A DNA stretch of 60,929 nucleotides, taken from positions 1 to 60,929 of the forward strand of contig CAZLAH010000002.1 of assembly GCA_964557565.1 (NCBI GenBank), read 5' to 3'. Origin of the DNA: UBA5232 sp964557565 (lineage in GTDB: Bacteria > Patescibacteriota > Dojkabacteria > SC72). Under the pieces are notes generated by a model that worked only from the letters and a program-made list of their open reading frames with translations, made no database searches and had not been told where the DNA came from. The position numbers and the translations under genes are program-made. Positions 51,108 to 57,804 of this stretch are shown piece by piece (the stretch's first letter is position 1; the number at the start of each line of letters is the position of its first letter).

Positions 51108-51184
51108 GCCGAAGTAGCTCAGTTGGTCAGAGCAACTGTTTTGTAAACAGTAGGTCGAGAGTTCGAATCTCTCCTTCGGCTCCA
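51108..51184 (+). tRNA. tRNA-Thr (anticodon TGT)
   Basis: Acceptor GCCGAAG/CTTCGGC, D-arm GCTCAGTTGGTCAGAGC, anticodon loop TTTGTAA with TGT at 51142-51144, T-loop GTTCGAATC, and an encoded CCA at 51182-51184. First gene of a Thr-Tyr pair. Confidence 0.97.
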
Positions 51185-51189
51185 GTTAT

Positions 51190-51272
51190 GCAGAGGTGGC
51201 GGAGTGGTCAAACGCATTGGACTGTAAATCCAACTCCTTCGGGATACACAGGTTCAAATCCTGTCCTCTGCA
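51190..51272 (+). tRNA. tRNA-Tyr (anticodon GTA)
   Basis: A class II tRNA with acceptor GCAGAGG/CCTCTGC, anticodon loop CTGTAAA (GTA), a long variable arm (CTCCTTCGGGATAC) and T-loop GTTCAAATC. No CCA is encoded, so the CCA enzyme must add it. Confidence 0.96.
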
Positions 51273-51302
51273 GATACATATCTAAATTTACTCATAAATA
51301 TC

Positions 51303-52022
51303 ATGAGTGATTCATTTGGTGTGGTAATTTTCATCATATCGGCCCTACTCTCTCTCTTAACAGCAGGAGGTGCAATATATTTCATCTTCTATCTAGTTAA
51401 GAATAAAGACAAAGGGATCAAGATAACAACAGATTCACTTCTAAAGGTATATCTCTATCTCATATCCTTCATTACATTACTTGTAGCAGTTGGAGGTGCT
51501 GCTGTTTTCCTGAATTCTGCATTCTCTTACAAATTCGGTGTACCCTTCTCATTCAATCTTGAAGAAACCAATGCATATTACGACAAAGAAATTGTCGCTC
51601 CTGTTGAGAAAGATTATGCTCAACCAGAATGTTACACTGGAGAACCTACTGAAATAGAAGGTCAAAAAGTTTGTTTTAACCAAGAGGCTCAAAAACAAGG
51701 CTTTGTGAATGGTTTGACTATCGCAATTTCAATGATTGTCCTCTTCTTCATACATAAACTAGGTATCTTCCTCTCTGAGAAAAAGTCAGTTCTTTACTGG
51801 TTAAAGAAAACATATACATTTGTATCGTTAATCGTATTCAGTTTAGTTGGAGTTGTAACGATACCAATAGCTGCATACCAATTATCAACATACGCATTTT
51901 CTAGACCTGAGGATATCACTTTGATTGACCCTCCAGGTTTAGCTCTAGCAACTGTAATATTTGTATTACCAATATGGATATACTTCTTGGTAAGTACAAT
52001 ACGGCTAAAGGAAGAAAAATAG
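51303..52022 (+). CDS. Four-helix membrane protein, function unknown
   Basis: A 239-residue membrane protein with helices at about 7-30, 50-70, 139-155, 170-192 and 208-232, and an extracytoplasmic loop with a Cys pair (QPECYTGEPTEIEGQKVCF) that could form a disulfide. The layout resembles DUF5671-type proteins that are common in CPR genomes. It sits between tRNA-Tyr and tRNA-Thr, where some bacteria have a tRNA-Gly. Confidence 0.7.
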   Translation: MSDSFGVVIFIISALLSLLTAGGAIYFIFYLVKNKDKGIKITTDSLLKVYLYLISFITLLVAVGGAAVFLNSAFSYKFGVPFSFNLEETNAYYDKEIVAPVEKDYAQPECYTGEPTEIEGQKVCFNQEAQKQGFVNGLTIAISMIVLFFIHKLGIFLSEKKSVLYWLKKTYTFVSLIVFSLVGVVTIPIAAYQLSTYAFSRPEDITLIDPPGLALATVIFVLPIWIYFLVSTIRLKEEK

Positions 52023-52050
52023 ATAAGGATATAGTATAATCATTTTCGTC

Positions 52051-52127
52051 GCTGGATTAGCTCAGTTGGTTAGAGCACATTCATGGTAAGAATGAGGTCC
52101 TGAGTTCGACTCTCAGATCCAGCTCCA
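52051..52127 (+). tRNA. tRNA-Thr (anticodon GGT)
   Basis: Acceptor GCTGGAT/ATCCAGC, D-arm GCTCAGTTGGTTAGAGC, anticodon loop ATGGTAA (GGT), T-loop GTTCGACTC and encoded CCA at 52125-52127. A TATAAT box lies at 52035-52040. Confidence 0.97.
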
Positions 52128-52130
52128 TCG

Positions 52131-52263
52131 GAGGACAGACCTAGGTCTGACCCTATTGACCCCCAACCTTTATATCCTAACCCTGCGAAATGCGACTAGG
52201 TTTAGATTAAAACCACATCTTCTCTGACCAACTCTATCGAAGAGGACAGGCCTAGGTCTGACC
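52131..52263 (+). repeat. Two 22-bp palindrome-bearing repeats
   Basis: GAGGACAGACCTAGGTCTGACC (first 20 bases identical in type) at 52131-52152 recurs with one change at 52242-52263. Each contains a 14-bp palindrome, CAGACCTAGGTCTG or CAGGCCTAGGTCTG. Between them lies an 89-base spacer that can form a CTAACC/GGTTTAG stem. No gene is seen here. They may be tRNA 3' processing or termination sites, or operators for the rpmG operon. Confidence 0.6.
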
Positions 52264-52275
52264 TTCACAAAGCAT

Positions 52276-52304
52276 TTGACCTTCCCTACATTTTCCAATA
52301 TAAT
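52276..52304 (+). promoter_or_regulatory. Promoter of the rpmG-secE-nusG-rplKA operon
   Basis: TTGACC (52276-52281), 17 bases, TATAAT (52299-52304), 45 bases before rpmG. Confidence 0.8.
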
Positions 52305-52348
52305 ACGAAGTATTTCCCAATATATACTAATTTTGATCCCTGAGGAAA

Positions 52349-52513
52349 ATGGCTAAAGTAAAAAGAGATATGATTGCTTTTAAGTGCGAAAAATGTGCAG
52401 AAAAGAACTACACAGCATTTAAAACAAAGAATATAACTGGAAAAATGGAGACAAAGAAGTACTGTTCTAAGTGCAAAGAGCACACAGTACATAAGGAGAC
52501 TAAAATAAAGTAA
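52349..52513 (+). CDS. rpmG: Ribosomal protein bL33
   Basis: A 54-residue L33 with two Cys pairs (CEKC, CSKC) of the zinc-binding form and the typical NYTAFKTKN segment. GAGG lies a few bases before the ATG. It is the first gene of the operon that continues through tRNA-Trp, secE, nusG, rplK and rplA, the classical order. Confidence 0.95.
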   Translation: MAKVKRDMIAFKCEKCAEKNYTAFKTKNITGKMETKKYCSKCKEHTVHKETKIK

Positions 52514-52532
52514 ACCGCTCTTTACCTAATAC

Positions 52533-52607
52533 GGGCCCATAGTTTCAATGGTAAAATAGCGGTCTCCAAAACCGTGGTTCTCCGTTCGAATCGGAGTGGG
52601 CCTGCCA
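52533..52607 (+). tRNA. tRNA-Trp (anticodon CCA)
   Basis: Acceptor GGGCCCA with TGGGCCT (first pair GU), anticodon loop CTCCAAA (CCA), T-arm CTCCGTTCGAATCGGAG, encoded CCA at 52605-52607. It stands between rpmG and secE, as in many bacteria. Confidence 0.96.
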
Positions 52608-52618
52608 AAAATAAAAAT

Positions 52619-52792
52619 ATGAAAAGCATAAAGAATATAATAACAGAACTAAAAGCAACCAAGTGGCCATCAAAGGTAGCAATACTCCAGATGACAGTAT
52701 ATACAATAATATTATGTGGTATACTTGCAGCCATTATGGTAGGACTAGACCTTGTACTTTTTGAAATACGAGACTGGTTTCTTAATATTTAA
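52619..52792 (+). CDS. secE: Preprotein translocase subunit SecE
   Basis: The small essential clamp subunit of the SecYEG channel. The 57-residue protein has an amphipathic helix with ELKATKWPSK and one membrane helix (about 22-44). The ATG at 52619 follows tRNA-Trp by 11 bases; a longer frame starting earlier would run through the tRNA and is rejected. Confidence 0.94.
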   Translation: MKSIKNIITELKATKWPSKVAILQMTVYTIILCGILAAIMVGLDLVLFEIRDWFLNI

Positions 52793-52802
52793 TTGATCTA
52801 AA

Positions 52803-53360
52803 ATGACAAAAGAAGCAAAAAACAAAAAAGAGAACCCTAATGCAAAATGGTATGTATTAAACATTAGAACTGGATATGAGAATAGCATTCAAAAGGAAAT
52901 AAAGCAGAGAGCAGAAGCAACTGGTATGCAAGACCAAATTGTAGAAATATTGGTACCTGTACAGAAGAAAATCTTTGTAAAAAAAGGCAAACAAGATATA
53001 AAAGAAGAGAAGATTTTTCCTGGATATGTACTCATAAAGATGGAATTAGACAACAAAACATGGGATTTAGTTCAAAACACAGAAGGAGTAAGAGGCTTTG
53101 TTAAAACAGATAGATACCCAAAGCCATTAGCAGAATCAGAAGTAAAAGCTATTACAAAATTCATGGAAGTAGAACAACCTTCATATCAGTCATCCTTTAG
53201 TGTTGGAGAGGCTGTTAAAATTACAGAGGGTGCATTTGCAGATTTCATTGGTAGCGTACAGGAAATAGATACAACTAAGGGTAAGATAAAAGTCCTCATC
53301 TCATTCTTAGGAAGAGAAGCGCCGGTGGAATTAGAACTATCACAAGTAACAAAACTTTAA
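52803..53360 (+). CDS. nusG: Transcription termination/antitermination factor NusG
   Basis: It binds RNA polymerase and couples it to ribosomes or Rho. The 185-residue protein has the NGN domain (KWYVLNIRTGYENSIQKEI, FPGYVLIKMEL, VRGFVKTD) and a C-terminal KOW domain (VGEAVKITEGAFADFIGSVQEID). It lies 10 bases after secE. Confidence 0.97.
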   Translation: MTKEAKNKKENPNAKWYVLNIRTGYENSIQKEIKQRAEATGMQDQIVEILVPVQKKIFVKKGKQDIKEEKIFPGYVLIKMELDNKTWDLVQNTEGVRGFVKTDRYPKPLAESEVKAITKFMEVEQPSYQSSFSVGEAVKITEGAFADFIGSVQEIDTTKGKIKVLISFLGREAPVELELSQVTKL

Positions 53361-53377
53361 TTGAACTTTAAACAAAC

Positions 53378-53803
53378 ATGGCAAAACCAATTAAGAAAGT
53401 AATCAAGATAACAATACCAGCAGGAATGGCTACTATGGCACCTCCAATAGGTCCTACCCTAGCCCCTTATGGTATAAATGCTCAAGATTTCTGTGCTCAA
53501 TTCAATGAGAAAACAAGAGAAAGTAATGGAATTCTTACTCCTGTAATTTTAACAATCTATGACGATAGATCTTTCTCATTCATTTTGAAAACTCCCCCTA
53601 CTTCCGAATTAATCCGAAGAGAGTTAAAAATCAAAAGAGGATCTGAGAAACCAAACTTAAACAAGGTTGGAAAACTCTCAAAAGAGCAATTACAAAGAAT
53701 AATTGAAATAAAAATGCCCGATCTAAACACTACCAACACAGAGCAAGCAGCTAAGATCATAGCTGGAACTGCAAAACAGATGGGTGTGGAGGTAGAACTT
53801 TAA
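53378..53803 (+). CDS. rplK: Ribosomal protein uL11
   Basis: L11 of the GTPase-associated stalk base. The 141-residue protein shows ITIPAGMATMAPPIGPTLAPYGINAQDFC near the N-terminus and the rRNA-binding C-terminal domain with TEQAAKIIAGTAKQMGVEVE. It follows nusG by 17 bases. Confidence 0.97.
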   Translation: MAKPIKKVIKITIPAGMATMAPPIGPTLAPYGINAQDFCAQFNEKTRESNGILTPVILTIYDDRSFSFILKTPPTSELIRRELKIKRGSEKPNLNKVGKLSKEQLQRIIEIKMPDLNTTNTEQAAKIIAGTAKQMGVEVEL

Positions 53804-53820
53804 TTAACACAGATATCAAT

Positions 53821-54507
53821 ATGAAAAGAGGAAAAAAACATATAAAAATAACTAAAGATTTAGACAGAAGCAAAGCATATTCTTTGTTAGATGGTATAAA
53901 GAAAGTAAAAGCACTCTCCTACTCTAAATTTGTAGGGACATTAGAATTACATGCTGATGTTAAATTACCAAAAGATAAAGATCCCAAATCTATTAAAGGC
54001 GCTGTTTCTTTGCCTAATGCAGGTACAGTAAAAACAGTAAAGATAGCTGTATTTGCTACCCCTGATAGAGATGAAGAAGCAAAGAAAGCAGGAGCAGATA
54101 TTGTAGGAATGGATCAATTGATGAAAGATATCAAAGAAGGAAAAATTGAATTTGATGTAGCTATTGCTACACCTTCAGTTATGCCTAAGATTGCAGTTTT
54201 AGGAAAAGAATTAGGTCCAAAAGGCCTTATGCCTAACCCAAAAAATGGTACTGTAACAGAAGATTTATCTTCTGCAATTAGTGAGTACAAAAAAGGAAAA
54301 CAGACATTTGTCTGCGATGCCTCCGGCGTTATACATATGAATGTTGGGAAATTAGATTTAGAAGAATCTAAGCTCATAGAAAATATTCATACAGCAATAG
54401 ATGCAATCTCCGAGGTAGTTGGAAAACCATATGAACAGATGATTCAAAGGATACACTTAGCACCTACAATGGGCCCAAGTGTAAAGATAAACTATACTAG
54501 AGAATAA
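53821..54507 (+). CDS. rplA: Ribosomal protein uL1
   Basis: L1 of the mobile E-site stalk and a likely autoregulator of the operon. The 228-residue protein has the family motifs KLPKDKDPKSIKGAVSLP-like N-terminal block, PKIAVLGKELGPKGLMPNPKNGTVT and the RNA-binding loop KGKQTFVCDASGVIHMNVGK. A terminator follows, so rplJ-rplL is not in the same unit. Confidence 0.97.
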   Translation: MKRGKKHIKITKDLDRSKAYSLLDGIKKVKALSYSKFVGTLELHADVKLPKDKDPKSIKGAVSLPNAGTVKTVKIAVFATPDRDEEAKKAGADIVGMDQLMKDIKEGKIEFDVAIATPSVMPKIAVLGKELGPKGLMPNPKNGTVTEDLSSAISEYKKGKQTFVCDASGVIHMNVGKLDLEESKLIENIHTAIDAISEVVGKPYEQMIQRIHLAPTMGPSVKINYTRE

Positions 54508-54531
54508 TTCTTTCTACTTACAGTGATCATA

Positions 54532-54559
54532 AAAAAGACCCCTACCAAGGGGTCTTTTT
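54532..54559 (+). terminator. Intrinsic terminator of the rplKA operon
   Basis: An 11-bp stem AAAAAGACCCC/GGGGTCTTTTT with a 6-base loop and T-run, 25 bases after the rplA stop. The flanking A-run makes it potentially bidirectional. Confidence 0.9.
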
Positions 54560-54567
54560 GTTCTATA

Positions 54568-54596
54568 TTTACAAAAACGAAACTATCCTATAGAAT
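54568..54596 (+). promoter_or_regulatory. Family promoter of the 54638 gene
   Basis: TTTACA (54568-54573), 17 bases, TAGAAT (54591-54596), with the same TATCCTATAGAATA block as the three minus-strand copies near 8850, 9490 and 10100. +1 is near 54603, so the mRNA starts (U)GUCUUUGCUCUUUAGGG. Confidence 0.85.
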
Positions 54597-54637
54597 ACCA
54601 CTTGTCTTTGCTCTTTAGGGAATGAAAGGAGAACATT

Positions 54638-54982
54638 GTGGCAAAAAGAAAGCCTCAAACTTTAATGTTTGGAGAAAAAAAATACTCCTTGGTAACAGAT
54701 TTTGGCGATGCAGTTCTAGCCAAACAAGAAGGATCCACCGATCTTTTCTTTATCATTCAGAAACTTGATGAAATTTTCAAGGTTCAAACAGATAATGATG
54801 AGATCAGAGTCCTTCTCCGAGGAGATAAGGTTTTTGTGAATGGAATCACAATTGGAATTAAAAAAAGTTGTGATTTGTATCGTGGACAGAAACACATCTT
54901 TGTAAAGAAGAGTAATCGTACAATGACAATTGTCGTAGATAAAGTTACACTTCTTCGTGTGTTCATTCCTGCTTTCGGATAA
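54638..54982 (+). CDS. Small accessory protein between rplA and rplJ
   Basis: A 114-residue protein of unknown function, starting with GTG behind AAAGGAG. It is basic at the N-terminus (AKRKPQ) and mostly beta-stranded (YSLVTDFGDAVLAKQE, IRVLLRGDKVFVNGITIGI, TMTIVVDKVTLLRVF). I see no membrane segment or catalytic motif and no clear sequence similarity to the 7933-10031 proteins, but its promoter, leader and 3' element follow the same design. It interrupts the usual rplKA-rplJL neighbourhood. Confidence 0.7.
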   Translation: MAKRKPQTLMFGEKKYSLVTDFGDAVLAKQEGSTDLFFIIQKLDEIFKVQTDNDEIRVLLRGDKVFVNGITIGIKKSCDLYRGQKHIFVKKSNRTMTIVVDKVTLLRVFIPAFG

Positions 54983-54998
54983 CAAAATCAAACCTACC

Positions 54999-55092
54999 CC
55001 CTAAAGAACAAAAGACAAAAGTGAGTCTAGTAGAGAATGCTGAAAAGCAACCTAGGAGCATTTCAGCTTCAATATCCCCTACTAGACTCACT
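54999..55092 (+). ncRNA. 3' structured element E4 of the 54638 unit
   Basis: CCCTAAAGAACAAAAGACA (54999-55017) is complementary, apart from one mismatch and one bulge, to the mRNA 5' end at 54603-54620. It is followed by a 14-bp perfect stem AGTGAGTCTAGTAG (55020-55033) with CTACTAGACTCACT (55079-55092), enclosing GAATG and a 7-bp inner hairpin GCTGAAA/TTTCAGC. No U-tract follows. Confidence 0.75.
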
Positions 55093-55101
55093 GGCAACAC
55101 C

Positions 55102-55130
55102 TTTACAAATCCCACTACAAAAGATAAAAT
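55102..55130 (+). promoter_or_regulatory. Promoter of the 55172 small gene
   Basis: TTTACA (55102-55107), 17 bases, TAAAAT (55125-55130), with +1 at 55137, the first base of CUUGUUCUU. Confidence 0.75.
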
Positions 55131-55171
55131 CATCCCCTTGTTCTTAAAACTCAAAAAGGAGATCTAAAACA

Positions 55172-55336
55172 ATGAAATTGTACGATGTTGCAGGAATCAA
55201 AAGATTCACATTCAAGAAGAATATTTTCATTTTTATTTCCAAAGATCCTGAAACTGGGATAATCCTCGCCAAAAGGCAAGGAAAAGAATTCCGATTTCAG
55301 GAAGAAAATAATGGGAAATTAACCCTCCTAAGATAG
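55172..55336 (+). CDS. 54-residue accessory protein
   Basis: A very small protein of unknown function: a basic, aromatic N-terminal half (YDVAGIKRFTFKKNIFIF), a turn with KDPETG, and a charged C-terminus ending KLTLLR. The ATG at 55172 follows AAAAAGGAGATCTAAAACA, a clear Shine-Dalgarno site. It has its own promoter and its own 3' element. Being 54 codons it is easily missed by automatic calling, but the complete set of expression signals supports a real gene. Confidence 0.65.
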   Translation: MKLYDVAGIKRFTFKKNIFIFISKDPETGIILAKRQGKEFRFQEENNGKLTLLR

Positions 55337-55409
55337 AAGACAAGAGTGAGTCTAGTATACGAATGCCAAGAAGGCAGAAAACCATAATTGGCTTCATACT
55401 AGACTCACT
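55337..55409 (+). ncRNA. 3' structured element E5 of the 55172 unit
   Basis: AAGACAAG (55337-55344) begins directly after the stop codon and complements the mRNA 5' end CUUGUUCUU with one bulged base. A perfect 14-bp stem AGTGAGTCTAGTAT (55345-55358) with ATACTAGACTCACT (55396-55409) follows, again with GAATG in the loop and a GCCAA/TTGGC inner hairpin. The outer arms share 13 bases with E4. Confidence 0.75.
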
Positions 55410-55422
55410 GATACACTCTTAA

Positions 55423-55451
55423 TTGAAAATCTTCGATATATCAGGTAAAAT
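55423..55451 (+). promoter_or_regulatory. Promoter of the 55511 small gene
   Basis: TTGAAA (55423-55428), 17 bases, TAAAAT (55446-55451), with +1 at 55458 (GCAACACAAGCUUGUUGCU). The leader start can form its own hairpin GCAACA/TGTTGC or pair with the 3' end. Confidence 0.75.
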
Positions 55452-55510
55452 AACTTGGCAACACAAGCTTGTTGCTCATTATATCCTAAGTATTAGAAAA
55501 GGAGTCCCAT

Positions 55511-55723
55511 ATGGATTGCAAATGCTGTACATTATTGGAGTGCTCCCCAGAATGCCCTTCCTTCAAAAAAAAGGAAGACCTAAACAAACTGTTACTCAGA
55601 TACTTCCAAAACAAAATCTTTTGGGAAGCTCTAGGGGAAATTCCAGAATCCGATCAGGATCTTTGCAATCTCTTTGAAAAACTACTACAAAAGGAGGGCC
55701 TCGAGCCGATAAGTGTTGCATAG
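55511..55723 (+). CDS. Cys-rich 70-residue accessory protein
   Basis: A small protein with a cluster of five Cys residues and two Pro in its first 16 residues (DCKCCTLLECSPECPSF), then an acidic helical region (NKLLLRYFQNKIFWEALGEI...DLCNLFEKLLQKE). The Cys cluster could bind zinc or iron-sulfur; it is too short to name a fold. The ATG is preceded by AAAAGGAG at good spacing. The +3 frame from 55423 across the same DNA is rejected. It closes the three-gene insertion before rplJ. Confidence 0.68.
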   Translation: MDCKCCTLLECSPECPSFKKKEDLNKLLLRYFQNKIFWEALGEIPESDQDLCNLFEKLLQKEGLEPISVA

Positions 55724-55732
55724 CTTTTCTTC

Positions 55733-55804
55733 AGCAACAGACTTGTGTTAAAACAAGAGAGAATGGTAGATTACCATTAAAGTATCACATACCATTCTCT
55801 CTTG
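55733..55804 (+). ncRNA. 3' structured element E6 of the 55511 unit
   Basis: AGCAACAGACTTGTGTT (55733-55749) pairs with the mRNA 5' end AACACAAGCUUGUUGCU (55460-55476) at 15 of 17 positions. A perfect 15-bp stem CAAGAGAGAATGGTA (55754-55768) with TACCATTCTCTCTTG (55790-55804) follows. GAATG again marks the inner edge. Confidence 0.75.
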
Positions 55805-55823
55805 ACCCTCCCCTCTCCTACTG

Positions 55824-55896
55824 ATATAATCGCTCTAGTATTAACCTAAGAAACAGGGTACAAAAATAAATCCCTGCGAGGTAAATATTAAATCCT
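55824..55896 (+). promoter_or_regulatory. Promoter and leader region of rplJ
   Basis: An extended -10 box TGATATAAT lies about 90 bases before rplJ. The leader contains a GGG...CCC hairpin (ACAGGGTAC to ATCCCTG), which may be an L10 autoregulation site; the fold is weakly supported. Confidence 0.45.
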
Positions 55897-55918
55897 AATT
55901 AATTAAAAATAAATAACC

Positions 55919-56440
55919 ATGTCTAAATCTCGTATACAAAAGACAGAGTTACTAAGCGATTACAAAAAGATCCTAGAAGATAAAGCTGGATATTTTTTGG
56001 TAAACTCTGATAAAACAGACACATCTACAATTACAAAACTCAAGATACAATTGAGAGATGCAAATGCTAACTATGCTGTTGTTAAAAACAGTATATTTAA
56101 AGTAGCACTACAAGAGACAAATCAACCTCTTCAAACACAAGAGATAGATGGTCCAACAGCAGTAATATATTTTGATGAAGATCCTACAGTACCAGCAAAA
56201 TTAGTAAAACAGGCTCAAAAAGAGACATCTCTTTTAGATGCAAAAGGTGGAGTTTTTGAAGGAGAGTTCCTTTCCGAAGCAAGAGTAATGCAATTAGCAG
56301 ATATACCTTCTAGAGAAGTTCTACTTTCTCAATTAGTCGGTACATTGAATGCACCTCTAACTGGATTCATGAATGCAGTAACTGGAAATGTAAGAGGTTT
56401 AACTATGGTTCTTAAGGGCATATCTGAAAAGAATGCTTAA
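55919..56440 (+). CDS. rplJ: Ribosomal protein uL10
   Basis: L10 anchors the L7/L12 stalk. The 173-residue protein has the N-terminal rRNA-binding domain (KTELLSDYKKILEDKAGYFLVN, VVKNSIFKVAL, GPTAVIYFDEDP) and a C-terminal helix for L7/L12 dimers. It is 36 bases before rplL. The upstream accessory genes separate it from rplA, its usual neighbour. Confidence 0.95.
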   Translation: MSKSRIQKTELLSDYKKILEDKAGYFLVNSDKTDTSTITKLKIQLRDANANYAVVKNSIFKVALQETNQPLQTQEIDGPTAVIYFDEDPTVPAKLVKQAQKETSLLDAKGGVFEGEFLSEARVMQLADIPSREVLLSQLVGTLNAPLTGFMNAVTGNVRGLTMVLKGISEKNA

Positions 56441-56476
56441 TTAGATACAAATACTTAATTTAATATATATACCAAA

Positions 56477-56881
56477 ATGGCAGAAGAGACAAAAAACTTA
56501 CCAGAATTAACAGAGAACGGAACAAAAGTTCTTGAAATGGTAGAAAAGATGTCTGTGTTAGAGCTTGCTGACCTTGTAAAGGTTATGGAAGACAAGTTTG
56601 GAGTAAGTGCAGCAGCACCTGTTGCAGTAGCAGCAGTAGCAGCAGCTCCAGCAGAAGAAGTAGAAGAGAAATCTACATTCGATCTTGTTCTTAAAGAAGC
56701 AGGAGCTAACAAGATTGGTGTAATCAAAGCTGTAAGAGAAGTTACAGAGTTGGGTCTTAAAGAGGCAAAAGATCTCGTAGAGGCAGCACCACAGACTGTT
56801 AAAGAAGGTGTAGCAAAAGCAGATGCTGAAGCTATGAAAGCAAAATTCGAAGAAGCAGGAGCAACAGTAGAATTAGTATAG
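56477..56881 (+). CDS. rplL: Ribosomal protein bL12 (L7/L12)
   Basis: The stalk protein that recruits translation factors. The 134-residue protein has an N-terminal dimerisation helix (VLEMVEKMSVLELADLVKVMEDKFGV), an Ala/Val-rich hinge (AAAPVAVAAVAAAPAEE) and the C-terminal domain (FDLVLKEAGANKIGVIKAVREVTELGLKEAKDLVEAAP). Confidence 0.97.
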   Translation: MAEETKNLPELTENGTKVLEMVEKMSVLELADLVKVMEDKFGVSAAAPVAVAAVAAAPAEEVEEKSTFDLVLKEAGANKIGVIKAVREVTELGLKEAKDLVEAAPQTVKEGVAKADAEAMKAKFEEAGATVELV

Positions 56882-56900
56882 TTGCTAATTTCGAATATTT

Positions 56901-56931
56901 AACACCTAGCAGAAATGCTAGGTGTTTTTTT
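56901..56931 (+). terminator. Intrinsic terminator of rplJL
   Basis: A perfect 10-bp stem AACACCTAGC/GCTAGGTGTT with a 6-base loop and a run of seven T, 20 bases after the rplL stop. Confidence 0.92.
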
Positions 56932-57069
56932 AACTACAATCTTCACCTATAATGATATTAAATTCCGATTAATTACCTATATAGTCATCGAGATAACGGT
57001 AAAAACGATGAGGTTTGACCTTAGTGTTTGCCTATGTATTGCCTTGTGCGATATATCGACAAAGGGACT

Positions 57070-57099
57070 TCAAAAGAAGTATAATCTTCCTAATCTGCC
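57070..57099 (+). promoter_or_regulatory. Promoter of the ATP-grasp cluster
   Basis: A TCGACA-like -35, an 18-base spacer and TATAAT shortly before 57100, giving a leader of about 40 bases before the 57136 start. Coordinates are good to a few bases. The 56932-57069 stretch holds no gene I can support. Confidence 0.55.
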
Positions 57100-57135
57100 A
57101 ATACAAAAACTATCTAAGATATAACTGTAAAAACT

Positions 57136-57804
57136 ATGGAGTATACACCACTAACAGAGTGGATTTTGGAGCATGGGGTATCTCAACAGACTCTAGATCT
57201 TTTTGTAACAATAACTATACTTGCAACAATAGTAAGTGTATCTAGATATATCTTTGGTTCTAAAACATACGGTATATATGCACCAATAATATTGGCAATT
57301 TCATACTCATACACAGGATTTAGATATGGATTCGCTATAACCTTAATTGTAATTGTTACCACCCTACTCTCATATTCCATACTTAAAAGAATCAGAATGC
57401 ACTATATAACTAGAATAGCCATTAATTACTGCTTACTTTCCATTGCTCTCGTATTCTTCCTGCTTGTGATCAATCGATACGGCTTAGGGCTTGAGAATAT
57501 GGCACAGATACCATCTCTAGCAGTTATATCAATAGCTGCTCTTTCTGATTTCTTCATCAAACAGTTTGTTCAAAAATCATTTAAATCCTCAATAGCCATA
57601 CTGTTTAACACAATGGTCATAGCTTCAATAGGATGGTTTGTAATAACAAGAGATGTCATTACTGCATATACAATCAACAATCTTTGGATTATACCCCTAC
57701 TGATCATTGTAAATATTGTAATAGGACAGTTTAAGGGATTAAGAATAAAGGACCTCTTTAGGTTTAGTTCCATATTACAAGACAAAGAAAATGTTTCAAA
57801 ATAG
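57136..57804 (+). CDS. 7-TM membrane protein of the ATP-grasp cluster
   Basis: A 222-residue membrane protein with about seven helices and almost no soluble domain. Its features (IFGSKTYGIYAPIILAISYSY, GFRYGFAITLIV, the conserved order with the next gene) match the 7-TM module that in other bacteria is fused to an inactive transglutaminase and paired with a RimK-related ligase and a retropepsin-like protease. Here the transglutaminase half is missing. It overlaps the next gene by 14 bases. It may export or anchor the ligase product (inference). Confidence 0.75.
   Translation: MEYTPLTEWILEHGVSQQTLDLFVTITILATIVSVSRYIFGSKTYGIYAPIILAISYSYTGFRYGFAITLIVIVTTLLSYSILKRIRMHYITRIAINYCLLSIALVFFLLVINRYGLGLENMAQIPSLAVISIAALSDFFIKQFVQKSFKSSIAILFNTMVIASIGWFVITRDVITAYTINNLWIIPLLIIVNIVIGQFKGLRIKDLFRFSSILQDKENVSK

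Noticed and set aside
55423..55677. 84-codon ORF starting TTG, whose first residues (KIFDISG) resemble the 55172 protein (KLYDVAG)
   Set aside because: Its TTG is the -35 box of the 55511 promoter, it has no Shine-Dalgarno site, and it overlaps the better-supported Cys-rich gene in another frame.
54999..55804. Ordinary intrinsic terminators
   Set aside because: Stems are long and perfect, but none has a U-tract and the loops are 20-45 bases; true terminators in the same window (54532, 56901, 49886, 6486) look quite different.
56915..57245. Short plus-strand ORFs between rplL and the 7-TM gene
   Set aside because: They overlap the rplL terminator or the promoter of the cluster and have no ribosome-binding site.
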